Below, one piece after another: positions 34,997 through 44,034 of a stretch of 46,502 nt of DNA. Both the position numbers and the translations under genes were made by a program. The notes below the pieces were generated by a model. The model made no database searches, was not told the DNA's origin, and saw only the letters and a list, made by a program, of their open reading frames with translations. This DNA is from Opitutia bacterium. Its GTDB lineage: Bacteria; Verrucomicrobiota; Verrucomicrobiia; Opitutales; Opitutaceae. Location: positions 1 to 46,502 of the forward strand of contig JACQFT010000097.1 of assembly GCA_016199925.1 (NCBI GenBank), read 5' to 3'. Positions within the stretch are counted from its first letter, which is position 1. Every line of letters begins with the position of its first letter.

Positions 34997-35120
34997 AGGG
35001 CGGCGGGAGGAAAGGGTGGGAGCGCGCGCGCGGCGAGATATTCCCGCACGCGCCCCCGGGGCGGGGGTGGGCGGAAACGCGGCTTGCGCTCGGGTCGCGG
35101 CTGGCTGTGCTAGGCGACCT

Positions 35121-37265
35121 ATGCAGCTCATTCACCCCCTCCTCCTGGGCCTCGCGTTGGGTTGCGCGAGCCCGCTGTGCAGCGCTACCGCCGCGACCTA
35201 TCCGGCCGCCAAGACCGTCGAGCAGACCGACGACTATCACGGCACCAAGGCCGCCGATCCGTTCCGTTGGCTGGAGGACGTCGATTCCGCCGAGACCAAG
35301 GCGTGGGTCGGCGCCGAGAACGAGGTGACGAACGATTTTCTAAAAAAACTTCCGCAGCGCGACGCGATCAAGGCACGCCTGACGGAGCTGATCAACTATC
35401 CGCGCTTCAGTCTGCCCGAGAAGGAGGGCGGCCGCTATTTCTACACCTACAACACCGGTCTGCAAAACCAGGCGCCGCTCTTCGTGAAGGAGAGCCTCGC
35501 CGCCGAGGGCCGGATGCTGCTCGACCCGAACACGCTCTCGAAAGACGGCACCGTCGCGCTGACCAACACCGCCCCTTCGCCCGACGGCCGGTGGCTGGGT
35601 TACGCACTGGCGAGCGCCGGCTCGGACTGGAACGAGTTTCGCGTGCTCGACCTCGCGACGGGCAAGGACACCGCCGACGTCATCAAGTGGGTGAAATTTT
35701 CCGGCTTCAGTTGGACCAAGGACGGCAAGGGATTTTTCTACTCGCGTTACCCGGAGCCCCGGCGGGAGGGCAACCAAGTCTTCAGCGATCTCGCCAACCA
35801 GAAAATCTATTACCACCGCATCGGCACGGCACAGAGCGACGACCTGCTCGTCTACGAACGCCCTGACGAACCGAAGTGGGGCCTCGGCGGCGGCGTCACC
35901 GAGGACGGTCGCTACTTGCTGATCTACGTGTCGCAGGGCACGGACCCGCGGCACCGCCTCTATTACCTGGACCTCCAGGATCCGCGGCGGCCGGTGGTGC
36001 AGGGCGAAGTGGTGAAGCTCGTCGATGCGCTCGAGGCGCAATACACCGTGCTCGGCAACCGCGGCTCCACGCTCTTTGTGGCCACCGATCTCGGCGCCCC
36101 GCGCCTCCGCCTCATCGCGATCGACCTCGCGGCGCCGGACCGCGCCAACTGGCGGACGCTCGTGCCGGAATCGCGGAACGTCATCGAGTCCTCCGCCTAC
36201 ATCGGCGGCAAGTTCGTCGTCAACTACCTCGAGGATGCCCGGAGCCGGCTCGCGGTGTTCGGCCCCGACGGCGCGCACGTGCGCGACATCGAGTTGCCCG
36301 GCGTCGGCACCGTCGGCGCGCTCAGCGGCCGCGAAGACGAGCCCGACCTGTTCTTCAACTACGTCTCGTTCGTTTACCCGTCGACGAGCTTCCGGCACAA
36401 CCTCGACACCGGCCGGACCGAGGTCTTCCAGGCGCCGAAGGTCGCCTTCGATCCGTCGATCTACGAGACGAAGCAGGTGTTCTACGCGTCGAAGGACGGC
36501 ACGCGCGTTCCGATGTTCATCACGTCGCGCAAGGGCCTCAAGCTCGACGGCTCGCACCCGACGCTCCTCTACGCCTATGGCGGTTTCAACATCTCGATGA
36601 AGCCCTCGTTCTCCACCTCGAATCTCGCCTGGCTCGAACTTGGCGGCATCTACGCGCAGGCCAGTCTCCGCGGCGGCGGCGAATACGGCCAGGAATGGCA
36701 TCTCGCCGGCACGCGCGACCGCAAGCAGAACGTGTTCGACGACTTCATCGCCGCGGGCGACTTCCTCGTGCGGGAAGGCTACACCGCGCACAGCAAACTC
36801 GTCATCAGCGGCGGCTCGAACGGCGGCTTGCTGATCGGCGCCGTCGTCAACCAGCGGCCGGATCTCGCGCGCGTCGCGCTCCCCGCCGTCGGCGTGATGG
36901 ACATGATGCGCTTCCAGAAATTCACCATCGGCTGGGCCTGGGCGAGCGACTACGGCTCCTCCGACGAACCCGGAATGGCCAAATATCTCCTCGGCTACTC
37001 GCCCGTGCACAACGTGAAGGCCGGCGTGGCGTATCCGGCGATCATGGTCACGACCGGCGACCACGACGACCGCGTGCATCCGGGCCACTCGTTCAAATAC
37101 GCCGCGGCGTTGCAGGCGGCCAACCCGAACAACCCGTCGCCGCTGTTCATCCGCATCGAGACCAACGCCGGCCACGGCGCCGGCAAACCGGTCTCGAAAC
37201 AGATCGAGGAGACGGCCGACAAGTTCGCCTTCGCCCTGCACTTCGTCGGCACCGGCGCGAACTGA
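35121..37265 (+). CDS. Prolyl oligopeptidase family serine peptidase (S9A), copy 2
   Basis: 714 residues with a signal peptide (about 1-25, MQLIHPLLLGLALGCASPLC). The propeller domain has YHGTKAADPFRWLEDVDS, as in classic prolyl oligopeptidases. The catalytic triad is Ser566 (SGGSNGGLLIG), Asp in TTGDHDDRVHPGHSFKY and His in NAGHGAGKP. Compared with copy 1 it is closer to the family consensus. The start ATG 35121 is divergent from the TPR-methyltransferase gene, with about 124 bases between. A Cys near the signal end (GCAS) leaves a lipoprotein form possible. Confidence 0.95.
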   Translation: MQLIHPLLLGLALGCASPLCSATAATYPAAKTVEQTDDYHGTKAADPFRWLEDVDSAETKAWVGAENEVTNDFLKKLPQRDAIKARLTELINYPRFSLPEKEGGRYFYTYNTGLQNQAPLFVKESLAAEGRMLLDPNTLSKDGTVALTNTAPSPDGRWLGYALASAGSDWNEFRVLDLATGKDTADVIKWVKFSGFSWTKDGKGFFYSRYPEPRREGNQVFSDLANQKIYYHRIGTAQSDDLLVYERPDEPKWGLGGGVTEDGRYLLIYVSQGTDPRHRLYYLDLQDPRRPVVQGEVVKLVDALEAQYTVLGNRGSTLFVATDLGAPRLRLIAIDLAAPDRANWRTLVPESRNVIESSAYIGGKFVVNYLEDARSRLAVFGPDGAHVRDIELPGVGTVGALSGREDEPDLFFNYVSFVYPSTSFRHNLDTGRTEVFQAPKVAFDPSIYETKQVFYASKDGTRVPMFITSRKGLKLDGSHPTLLYAYGGFNISMKPSFSTSNLAWLELGGIYAQASLRGGGEYGQEWHLAGTRDRKQNVFDDFIAAGDFLVREGYTAHSKLVISGGSNGGLLIGAVVNQRPDLARVALPAVGVMDMMRFQKFTIGWAWASDYGSSDEPGMAKYLLGYSPVHNVKAGVAYPAIMVTTGDHDDRVHPGHSFKYAAALQAANPNNPSPLFIRIETNAGHGAGKPVSKQIEETADKFAFALHFVGTGAN

Positions 37266-37405
37266 GCGGGCACATGGAGCCGGGGCGCCCCCGCCCCGGA
37301 TTCCTGCAATACGCGGCGAAGGCACCGCGTCTCCGCGCGCCCACGCGCCCGCTAATGACGTTGACCCGCGGCGAAGACCTCCCGCAAGCTGCGCGCGTCA
37401 CCCCG

Positions 37406-38059
37406 ATGAGTAGTCTCTGGATCATCACCACGGCCATGGTGGGTTATCTGCTCGGCTCGCTGCCGTTCGGCTATCTCGTCGCGAAGTCGCACGGAGTCGA
37501 CATCTTCAAGGCGGGCAGCGGCAATCCCGGCGCGACCAACGTCAAGCGCGTGCTCGGCGCCAAGGCCGGCAACACCGTGCTCGCGCTCGACATCCTCAAG
37601 GGCGCCGTCGCCACCGCCTGGCCGCTGCTGCCGTGGGTCGCCCCGCCGCACCAGCATGTGCTCGGGCTCGTCTCGGTGCTCGCCGCCGTGCTCGGGCATT
37701 CGTTCTCGGTCTTCACCCGCTTCAAGGGCGGCAAAGGCGTCGCGACCGCCGCGGGCGGCCTGCTCGTGCTGATGCCCGTCGCCGGCCTCATCGCCGGCGG
37801 CACTTGGGTCGCGGTTTTCTTCGCCTCGCGCTATGTGTCGCTCGCCTCCATCGCAGGGGCGGCGGCGATCATCGTCGCCGGCTGGCTGCTGCCGTATCAC
37901 GTTTCGCTGAGCGTCATCGCGTCGGTCGTCGGGACCTTCGTGATCGTCCGCCACCACGAGAACATCCGGCGCCTGCTCAACGGCACCGAGAGCCGGTTCG
38001 TGAAAAAGGGGGCGGCGCCGGCGACCGACGATGCCGGCAAAGCCGGCGGAGCGCGTTGA
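37406..38059 (+). CDS. plsY: Glycerol-3-phosphate acyltransferase PlsY
   Basis: A 217-residue polytopic membrane enzyme that acylates glycerol-3-phosphate with acyl-phosphate, the first step of phospholipid synthesis. The three conserved motifs are visible: GSGNPGATNVKRVLG (about 37-51), FKGGKGVATAAGG (about 101-113) and RHHENIRRLLNGTESRF near the C-terminus. About five membrane helices. ATG 37406. The C-terminal 20 residues (KKGAAPATDDAGKAGG) are an extra polar tail. A GC-rich spacer of about 270 bases separates it from lysC. Confidence 0.94.
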   Translation: MSSLWIITTAMVGYLLGSLPFGYLVAKSHGVDIFKAGSGNPGATNVKRVLGAKAGNTVLALDILKGAVATAWPLLPWVAPPHQHVLGLVSVLAAVLGHSFSVFTRFKGGKGVATAAGGLLVLMPVAGLIAGGTWVAVFFASRYVSLASIAGAAAIIVAGWLLPYHVSLSVIASVVGTFVIVRHHENIRRLLNGTESRFVKKGAAPATDDAGKAGGAR

Positions 38060-38328
38060 CCTCGCCGCGCCGGGCGCCTTGGCGTCGGGTTGCTCCGCCG
38101 TTCGCCCCGGCGCGGACCAGGACCCCGTCACCCGGCCGCGGCGTTCCGGTTTGGTATCGTAGGCGTCGGCCGGCGCGCACGCGCGCGCGGTTCGACGCGC
38201 GCAAGCGCGCTGGCCCGCGGGCGAATTGCTTGCGCGAGCGAACCGGAAAGCCCGGGTCGTATGACGTTCCCTTTCCACTCGCGCCTTGCCAAGCCGCGGC
38301 GGTTCGGGACAAGTAACCCTTTCGCACC

Positions 38329-39549
38329 ATGGCCCTCATTGTCCAAAAATACGGCGGCACCTCCGTCGGCGACACCGACCGGATCAGGCACGTCGCGGCG
38401 CGAATCAAGGCGGCCCGCGAGGCCGGCCACCGGCTGGTCGTCGTCGTGTCGGCCCGCGCCGGCGTGACCAACGAGCTCATCGCCCGCGCCAAAGCGGTGA
38501 ACCCGCGCCCCGACACGCGCGAGATGGACATGCTCCTCGCCGTCGGCGAGCAGGAGACCATCGCGCTCACCGCGATGGCGCTGCACGCGCTCGGCGTGCC
38601 GGCGGTTTCCTACACCGGTCCGCAGGCCGGCATCCTCACCGATCTCATCCACACCAAGGCCAAGATCACGAACATCGTGCCGACCGCACTGCGCCGCGAT
38701 CTCACGGCCGGCAAGGTCGTCATCGTCGCCGGCTTTCAGGGCGTGAACCAGCACGGCCAGATCACCACCCTCGGCCGCGGCGGTTCCGATCTGACCGCGA
38801 TCGCGCTCGCCGCCGCCCTCCAGGCCGACAAGTGCGAGATCTACACCGACGTCGACGGCGTCTATACCGCCGACCCGCGCCAGGTGCAGGACGCCCGCAA
38901 GCTCGACGAAATTTCCTACGACGAGATGCTCGAGCTCGCCTCGCAGGGCTCCAAGGTCATGCAGTCGCGCTCCGTCGAGTTCGCCAAGAAATACGGCGTC
39001 GTCTTTGAAGTCCGCAGCAGTTTCAACCACCACCCGGGAACCATCGTGAAAGAAGAAGTCAGCTACATGGAGAAAGTCGTCGTGCGCGGCGTCGCCGTCG
39101 ACAAGGATCAGGCCAAGGTCGTCATCAGCCACCTGCCCGACAAGCCGGGCAGCGCCGCCGCCGTCCTTCGCGCCCTCGCCGACGCCGCGATCAACGTGGA
39201 CATGATCGTCCAGAACGTCGGCCACCACGGCGTGGCCAGCCTCACCTTCACCGTGCCGAAGGACGACGCGCCCCGGGCCGTCGAGGTGCTGCCCGCCATC
39301 TTCAAGAAACTCGGCGGCGGCGAGGTCGCGGCCTACGACAACATCGCGAAGCTCTCCGCCGTGGGCGTCGGCATGCGCACGCACGCCGGTGTCGCCGCGC
39401 AGATGTTCGAGGCGCTCGCCGAGCACCGCGTGAACATCGAGCTGATCAGCACCTCCGAGATCAAGATCACGCTCGCCGTGCCGCGCGACCGCGCCGACGA
39501 CGCCCAGCGCGCCGTGCACGCGGCGTTCGGCCTTGCGAAGACGGAGTGA
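38329..39549 (+). CDS. lysC: Aspartate kinase
   Basis: A 406-residue enzyme for the first step of the aspartate pathway (lysine, threonine, methionine). The kinase domain begins ALIVQKYGGTSVGD (Lys7, the catalytic loop) and has GRGGSDLTAIALAAAL and YTDVDGVYTADPR. Two ACT regulatory domains follow (about 268-330 and 345-406; SHLPDKPGSAAAVLRALA, VGVGMRTHAGVAAQMFEAL). An internal alpha/beta two-product arrangement, as in Bacillus, is possible but not visible. It lies upstream of thrC, with a hairpin between that may limit read-through. Homoserine dehydrogenase is not in the window. Confidence 0.96.
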   Translation: MALIVQKYGGTSVGDTDRIRHVAARIKAAREAGHRLVVVVSARAGVTNELIARAKAVNPRPDTREMDMLLAVGEQETIALTAMALHALGVPAVSYTGPQAGILTDLIHTKAKITNIVPTALRRDLTAGKVVIVAGFQGVNQHGQITTLGRGGSDLTAIALAAALQADKCEIYTDVDGVYTADPRQVQDARKLDEISYDEMLELASQGSKVMQSRSVEFAKKYGVVFEVRSSFNHHPGTIVKEEVSYMEKVVVRGVAVDKDQAKVVISHLPDKPGSAAAVLRALADAAINVDMIVQNVGHHGVASLTFTVPKDDAPRAVEVLPAIFKKLGGGEVAAYDNIAKLSAVGVGMRTHAGVAAQMFEALAEHRVNIELISTSEIKITLAVPRDRADDAQRAVHAAFGLAKTE

Positions 39550-39580
39550 TTCGACGGAAGACCGCTTCGGTTGGATCGGC

Positions 39581-39641
39581 TGTAGGAGCGGCTTAATGCC
39601 GCGATTCCGGTCGGTCATCGCGGCGTAAAGCCGCTCCTACA
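39581..39641. repeat. Hairpin repeat, family TGTAGGAGCGGCTT, second copy
   Basis: TGTAGGAGCGGCTT (39581-39594) pairs perfectly with AAGCCGCTCCTACA (39628-39641), and inner ATGCCGCGAT/ATCGCGGCGT also pairs. It shares stem sequence with 10546-10615. It lies between lysC and thrC. Confidence 0.8.
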
Positions 39642-39700
39642 ATTGGCTCCACGCACCCGTGCGTTGACGCCGGGATTCAATCCGGCAACGCATAGGAGCG

Positions 39701-41059
39701 ATGAAATACCTCAGCACGCGCGGGCAGACACCGCCGCACACGTTTTCCCAGGCCGTCGCCGTGGGCCTCGCGCCGGACGGCGGATTGTTTTTGCCGGAGA
39801 CGCTGCCGGACATCTCGGGGCATCTCGCCGGTTGGGAGAAACTCGGCTACGCCGACCTGTGCTTCGAGTTCATGCGGCTGTTCGCGACCGACATCGAACC
39901 AGAGGTGTTGCGCGGCATTGTTGCGAAATCCTACGCGGCGTTCGCGCACCCGGAGATCGCGCCGCTGCGCAAACTCCGCGACCGGCTGCACGTGCTGGAG
40001 CTGTTTCACGGGCCGACGCTCGCCTTCAAGGATTTCGCGCTGCAGCTCCTCGGCAATCTCTACGAGCACCAGTGCCGCGTGACGGGGCAGGGCATCAAGG
40101 TGCTCGGCGCCACCTCGGGCGACACCGGCGCGGCGGCGATCCACGGTCTGCTCGGCAAGCCCGACACCGCGGTCTTCGTTCTCTACCCCGAGGGCCGCGT
40201 GTCGCCGCTGCAGGAGCGGCAGATGACGTGCACCGGCGCGGACAACGTCTATGCCATCGCGGTTGACGGCAGCTTCGATGACGCGCAGCGCGCGCTCAAA
40301 GCGATCTTCGGCGACCGCGAGTTCAGCGCGCAACAGCGCCTCTCGGCGGTGAACTCCATCAACCTCGCGCGCGTGCTGGCGCAGTGCGTCTATTACCTGT
40401 TCGCGTGGCTCCGGATGCCGGCCGCGGAGCGGAGCCACATCGAGTTCGTCGTGCCGACGGGGAATTTCGGCAACGTCTTCGCTGGCTGGCTGCTCTCGCG
40501 GATGGGCGTGCCGGTCGCGGGCTTCAAGGTGGCGACGAACCGGAACGACCTTCTCCACCGGCTCTTCACGACCGGCGAATATCGCAGCGGCTCCGTGACA
40601 CCCAGCCTCGCCCCGTCGATGGACATCCAGGTCGCGTCGAACTTCGAGCGTTACCTCAGCTACGCGCTGGGCGGCGACGCCGCGGCGGTGCGCGCCGTCA
40701 TGGAGCAGATCGGCGCCACCGGGGCATATCGTTTTGCGTCATTCGACCGCAACCTGTTCAGCTCGTCGCGCGCGGACGATGCGGAGATCAGCGCCATCAT
40801 CCGCCGCGTGCAGGCCGAGCACGGCTACCTCGTCGATCCGCACACGGCGTGCGCGTTCCGGGATTTGAATCCCGCGCGCACGAGCATCGTGCTCGCCACG
40901 GCGCACCCGGCGAAATTCCCCGATGCGATCCGCGCGGCAACCGGCGGCGCGCCGACGCATCCGGCGCTCGAGGCGCTGAAGAGTCGCGCCGTGGTGAAGC
41001 ATCGGCTCCCGCCGACGGTGGCCGCGATCAAAGCGTTCATCGCGGCGCGGGGGATGTAA
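39701..41059 (+). CDS. thrC: Threonine synthase
   Basis: A 452-residue PLP enzyme converting O-phosphohomoserine to threonine. It has the N-terminal signature MKYLSTRG, the PLP lysine at about Lys110 in HGPTLAFKDFALQ, the phosphate-binding GATSGDTGAAAI (about 145-156) and VPTGNFGNVFAGWL. The size matches the long yeast/E. coli-like form. It follows lysC after about 150 bases that hold a hairpin repeat. A family B palindrome follows the stop. Confidence 0.96.
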   Translation: MKYLSTRGQTPPHTFSQAVAVGLAPDGGLFLPETLPDISGHLAGWEKLGYADLCFEFMRLFATDIEPEVLRGIVAKSYAAFAHPEIAPLRKLRDRLHVLELFHGPTLAFKDFALQLLGNLYEHQCRVTGQGIKVLGATSGDTGAAAIHGLLGKPDTAVFVLYPEGRVSPLQERQMTCTGADNVYAIAVDGSFDDAQRALKAIFGDREFSAQQRLSAVNSINLARVLAQCVYYLFAWLRMPAAERSHIEFVVPTGNFGNVFAGWLLSRMGVPVAGFKVATNRNDLLHRLFTTGEYRSGSVTPSLAPSMDIQVASNFERYLSYALGGDAAAVRAVMEQIGATGAYRFASFDRNLFSSSRADDAEISAIIRRVQAEHGYLVDPHTACAFRDLNPARTSIVLATAHPAKFPDAIRAATGGAPTHPALEALKSRAVVKHRLPPTVAAIKAFIAARGM

Positions 41060-41061
41060 GG

Positions 41062-41122
41062 GTAGCGCGGTGCTTCAGCCCGCGCCTTGTATTTTCGGAC
41101 GCGGGCTGAAGCACCGCGCTAC
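41062..41122. repeat. Palindrome family B, second copy
   Basis: GTAGCGCGGTGCTTCAGCCCGCG and CGCGGGCTGAAGCACCGCGCTAC are exact reverse complements, a 23 bp stem with a short loop. The element follows thrC directly and could end its transcript. It matches 14814-14873. Confidence 0.85.
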
Positions 41123-41236
41123 CACGAACCCAAGCACTCGTAATATTTTTCACGCCGTGGCAGTAATTTCTCTGCAATGCTCGCAACCGACCGCAAGCGG
41201 TCTCGCCCTCGGGGTTTCGGTCGCAATGATGCGCGC

Positions 41237-41983
41237 ATGAGTTTTAAGGATCATTTCTCCACGCAGGCGGCGACTTACGCTCGGGCGCGGCCGACGTATC
41301 CGTCGGCCCTTTTCGCCGAGCTGGCGCGACTCGCCCCGGGCAGGGCGCTCGCGTGGGACTGTGGCGCGGGCAACGGCCAGGCGGCAGTCGGACTCGCAGA
41401 GCACTTCGAGCGCGTGGTGGCGACGGAGCCGAGCGCGGCGCAGTTGGCCGCAGCTGCGGCGCATCCGCGCGTCGTCTATCAGCAGAGCGCCGAGACGGTC
41501 AGCGGCGTGGCCGACGGCGCAGTGGATCTGGTGACGGCGGCGCAAGCCGCGCATTGGTTCAACCGGCCGGCGTTCTACGCCGAGGTGCAGCGCGTGCTCA
41601 GGCCGGGCGGCGTGGTCGCTCTGGTGAGCTACGGTTTCTGTGCGATCACGCCCGGGGTCGATGCGTTGGTGCAGGTCTTCTACTCGGAAACCCTCGGGCC
41701 GTATTGGCCGCCGGAGCGGGTGCTCGTCGAGACCGGCTATCGCGATTTCGATTTTCCGTTTGCGGAGTTCGCGTTTCCGGCGATTGCGATGGAGCACGCG
41801 TGGGCGCTCGACGAGTTCGCGGACTATCTGCGGTCGTGGTCGGCGGTTGCCCGCTACCGGCAGGCGCGCGGCTCCGATCCGGTGGCGCCGCTTCGCGAGC
41901 GGCTCGCGACCGTCTGGGGCGACGCCGGGCAGAAGCGCCGCATCGTCTGGCCGCTCGCCGGGCGCATCGGGCGGAGGATGTGA
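41237..41983 (+). CDS. Class I SAM-dependent methyltransferase
   Basis: 248 residues. The N-terminus FKDHFSTQAATYARARPTYP matches the Crg1/TMT1-like and YcgJ-like methyltransferase branch. SAM motif I is LAWDCGAGNGQAAVGLAEHF (about 40-58); the acidic motif II ERVVATEPSAAQL and motif IV VDLVTAAQAAHWF follow. The substrate is not deducible; trans-aconitate or small carboxylates are known in the branch. ATG 41237 fits the family start; the frame is open 60 bases further upstream. Single gene. Confidence 0.85.
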   Translation: MSFKDHFSTQAATYARARPTYPSALFAELARLAPGRALAWDCGAGNGQAAVGLAEHFERVVATEPSAAQLAAAAAHPRVVYQQSAETVSGVADGAVDLVTAAQAAHWFNRPAFYAEVQRVLRPGGVVALVSYGFCAITPGVDALVQVFYSETLGPYWPPERVLVETGYRDFDFPFAEFAFPAIAMEHAWALDEFADYLRSWSAVARYRQARGSDPVAPLRERLATVWGDAGQKRRIVWPLAGRIGRRM

Positions 41984-42097
41984 CCCCCGGGGCGCGGGCA
42001 CGTTCGCCCGACCGGGGCGGGGGCGCCCCGGCTCCAAGGGGCGCCGGGCTCGCCGCTCCCGTCGGGCGGACGAAACTTCCTGGAGCGACGAGGCGCG

Positions 42098-43585
42098 TTA
42101 CAGCATCGGCGCGAGCAGCCGCGCGATCTCCTCGCCGATGGCGGGCATGAGCCGGCGTTCAGTGCGCGGCTCGGGCATGGGCTTTGATTGGGCAAAGACC
42201 TCCTGCATCCACGCGGTGAGAACGGCCGCTTCGCCCGGCGAATAGGTGAGGACGCCGATCTCGAAATTCACGAAGAGGCTGCGCAGGTCGAGATTGGCCG
42301 AGCCGAAGAGTCCGACGCTCTCGTCGACGAGGATGAGTTTCGCGTGGTTCATGCCGTGCTGGTAGAGGAGGATTTTGGCGCCGGCGGCGTGGAGCTCGCG
42401 CAGATAGTGGCGGCGCGCGAGGTCGGTGATGGGATGGTTGGAGCGGGCGGGCACGACGATGCGGACGTCGACGCCGGCGCGGGCCTTGAGCATGAGCGAG
42501 CGGAACAGCACCTCGTCGGGGATGAAATACGGCGTGACGATCCAGACGCTGCGGTCGGCGTTCTGCACGAGGGAGAGGATGCCTTCGTAGAGCGTGTCGC
42601 CCTCGACGTCGGGGCCGCTCGCCACGACTTGGAGCTCGCTGTCGCCGACCGGATCGGCGACGACCGGGGGCAGTTCGCGGTGGAGGTGGTCGATGGATTG
42701 CCCGCTGGCGAACGCCCAGTCGGCGAGGAAGGTCTCGTTGAGCAGCGTGACGGCCGGGCCCTCGATGGCGGCGCCGAGGTCGCGCCAGCGGTTCTTCTGC
42801 GGCGTGGGACCCATGTATTCGCGCGCGAGATTGCGGCCGCCGACGAGGGCGAGGCGGTGGTCGAACACGGCGACTTTGCGGTGATTGCGGAGATTGGCGG
42901 AGCCGCGCGTCTGGAGCGGCAGGACGGGCATGAACTTGGCGACCTCGCCGCCGGCCTCGCGGAGCGGATCCACGAACTCGCCGCTGGCCATGAAGCAGCC
43001 GAGCGAGTCGAGGAGCAGGCGGACCTTGAGGCCCTCCTTCGCGCGCCGGGCGAGGAGTTTGACGAGGCGCCGGCCCACGGCGTCGCGGCCGAGGATGAAC
43101 GTCATGATGTGGATCGTGTGCTTCGCCTCGCGGATGTGGCGCTCGAGTTCGGTGAAGGATTCTTCGCCGTCGGCGAGAAAAGTCACGCGGTTGCCGCCGA
43201 CCGGCGGGCAGGCGCCGTTAAGGGTGAGGATGCGGGCGGTGGCGCCGCGGGCGGCGGGCGAAGGGGGCGCGCCGGGGACGATGGGGCAGAGGCGGGGCTT
43301 GCGGGCGGCGAGGCGGCGGATTTTGCGACCGCCGAGCATGAGATAGAGCGGCACGCCGACGTAGGGGACGAACGCGATCGCGAGCAGCCACGCGAAGGTG
43401 TTGCCTGGCTGGCGCCGCTCGCTCATGAGGCGCGCGATGGCGAAGAACGCCAGCAGGACGCCCACGACGGTCAGCAAATGGGGCAGCACGCCGTTGGCGA
43501 ACGGGTGCGCCACGAGGGCGTCGTAGGCTCTGGTCAGGGAGTCCAGCACGCGGAGATTCAAGCCCGTGACCGGAGAAATAGGCAA
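42098..43585 (-). CDS. cls: Cardiolipin synthase (phospholipase D type)
   Basis: 495 residues. Two N-terminal membrane helices (LLTVVGVLLAFFAIARL, TFAWLLAIAFVPYVGVPLYLML) belong to the PLDc_N region. Two HKD motifs follow: NHRKVAVFDHRLALVGGRN (His235) and NHAKLILVDESVGLFGSAN (His414) with LDLRS. The enzyme joins two phosphatidylglycerols to cardiolipin at the membrane. The N-terminal helices plus ARLMSERRQPGNTFAWLL distinguish it from the exported PLD-like protein at 12505. It is on the minus strand, upstream of and divergent from tRNA-Tyr. Confidence 0.93.
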   Translation of the reverse strand: MPISPVTGLNLRVLDSLTRAYDALVAHPFANGVLPHLLTVVGVLLAFFAIARLMSERRQPGNTFAWLLAIAFVPYVGVPLYLMLGGRKIRRLAARKPRLCPIVPGAPPSPAARGATARILTLNGACPPVGGNRVTFLADGEESFTELERHIREAKHTIHIMTFILGRDAVGRRLVKLLARRAKEGLKVRLLLDSLGCFMASGEFVDPLREAGGEVAKFMPVLPLQTRGSANLRNHRKVAVFDHRLALVGGRNLAREYMGPTPQKNRWRDLGAAIEGPAVTLLNETFLADWAFASGQSIDHLHRELPPVVADPVGDSELQVVASGPDVEGDTLYEGILSLVQNADRSVWIVTPYFIPDEVLFRSLMLKARAGVDVRIVVPARSNHPITDLARRHYLRELHAAGAKILLYQHGMNHAKLILVDESVGLFGSANLDLRSLFVNFEIGVLTYSPGEAAVLTAWMQEVFAQSKPMPEPRTERRLMPAIGEEIARLLAPML

Positions 43586-43610
43586 GCGGGCGCGAAAAGG
43601 AAAAAACCGC

Positions 43611-43638
43611 TTGGCAAAGTCCGATCCGCCCCCATACC
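43611..43638 (+). promoter_or_regulatory. Candidate promoter of tRNA-Tyr
   Basis: TTGGCA (43611-43616), then CATACC (43633-43638) after 16 bases, ending 19 bases before the mature tRNA start. The -10 is weak; position is the main support. Confidence 0.3.
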
Positions 43639-43657
43639 TTCCCCGCTCGTTTGGTTC

Positions 43658-43744
43658 GGTGGAATATCCAAGTGGCCAAAGGGCGTTGACTGTAAATCAA
43701 TTCGGCTATGCCGTTCGTTGGTTCGACTCCAACTTCCACCACCA
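43658..43744 (+). tRNA. tRNA-Tyr (anticodon GTA)
   Basis: An 87-base class II tRNA. The acceptor GGTGGAA (43658-43664) pairs with TTCCACC (43734-43740), then discriminator A and encoded CCA. The anticodon GTA is at 43692-43694 in a CTGTAAA loop with a 5 bp stem. A long variable arm (about 43702-43714) and the T arm GTTCGACTCC follow. The long variable arm with anticodon GTA identifies tyrosine. Confidence 0.95.
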
Positions 43745-43790
43745 TCCTTCGCCTCGTGCAACGAGGATGAAGGATGCCCTCCTTAGCTTG
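43745..43790. repeat. Paired hairpins directly after tRNA-Tyr
   Basis: TCCTTC-GCCTCGTGCAACGAGG-ATGAAGGA forms one stem and GCCCTCC...GGAGGGC the next. No T run follows. The rest of the gap to 44034 holds further short GC palindromes and no convincing gene; a short frame at 43990-44109 is antisense to the protease gene end. Confidence 0.5.
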
Positions 43791-44034
43791 AGCGACGGAG
43801 GGCCGTGCGTGTGCCATCGTGCGTCGGCTACGGCTGGCACGGCCACGCGGCTTCGCTCCGCGGGGAGCTTCGCATGGCGCAGCCATGCAGATCGGTGTTG
43901 AGCGAGGCATGGTGCCGGGAGAAGCTGTAGACGTAGACCGACCTCTTGGGCCCATTTTTGCCGAAGGGAGTGCTCACCCAGGGATTGAAATGAATGAGGC
44001 GTGTAAGTCTTGTTGGACCGTGCTCGCGCTACTG

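Noticed and set aside
33521-35113. 530-residue plus-strand open frame opposite the TPR-methyltransferase
   Set aside because: No recognisable motif; the minus strand has TPRs and a SAM motif. It would also overlap the peptidase upstream region.
35340-37325. 661-residue minus-strand open frame opposite the second prolyl oligopeptidase
   Set aside because: Antisense shadow of a gene with complete catalytic triad.
38060-38328. Possible lysine riboswitch before lysC
   Set aside because: The spacer is GC-rich with simple CGCG repeats and lacks the conserved lysine aptamer elements.
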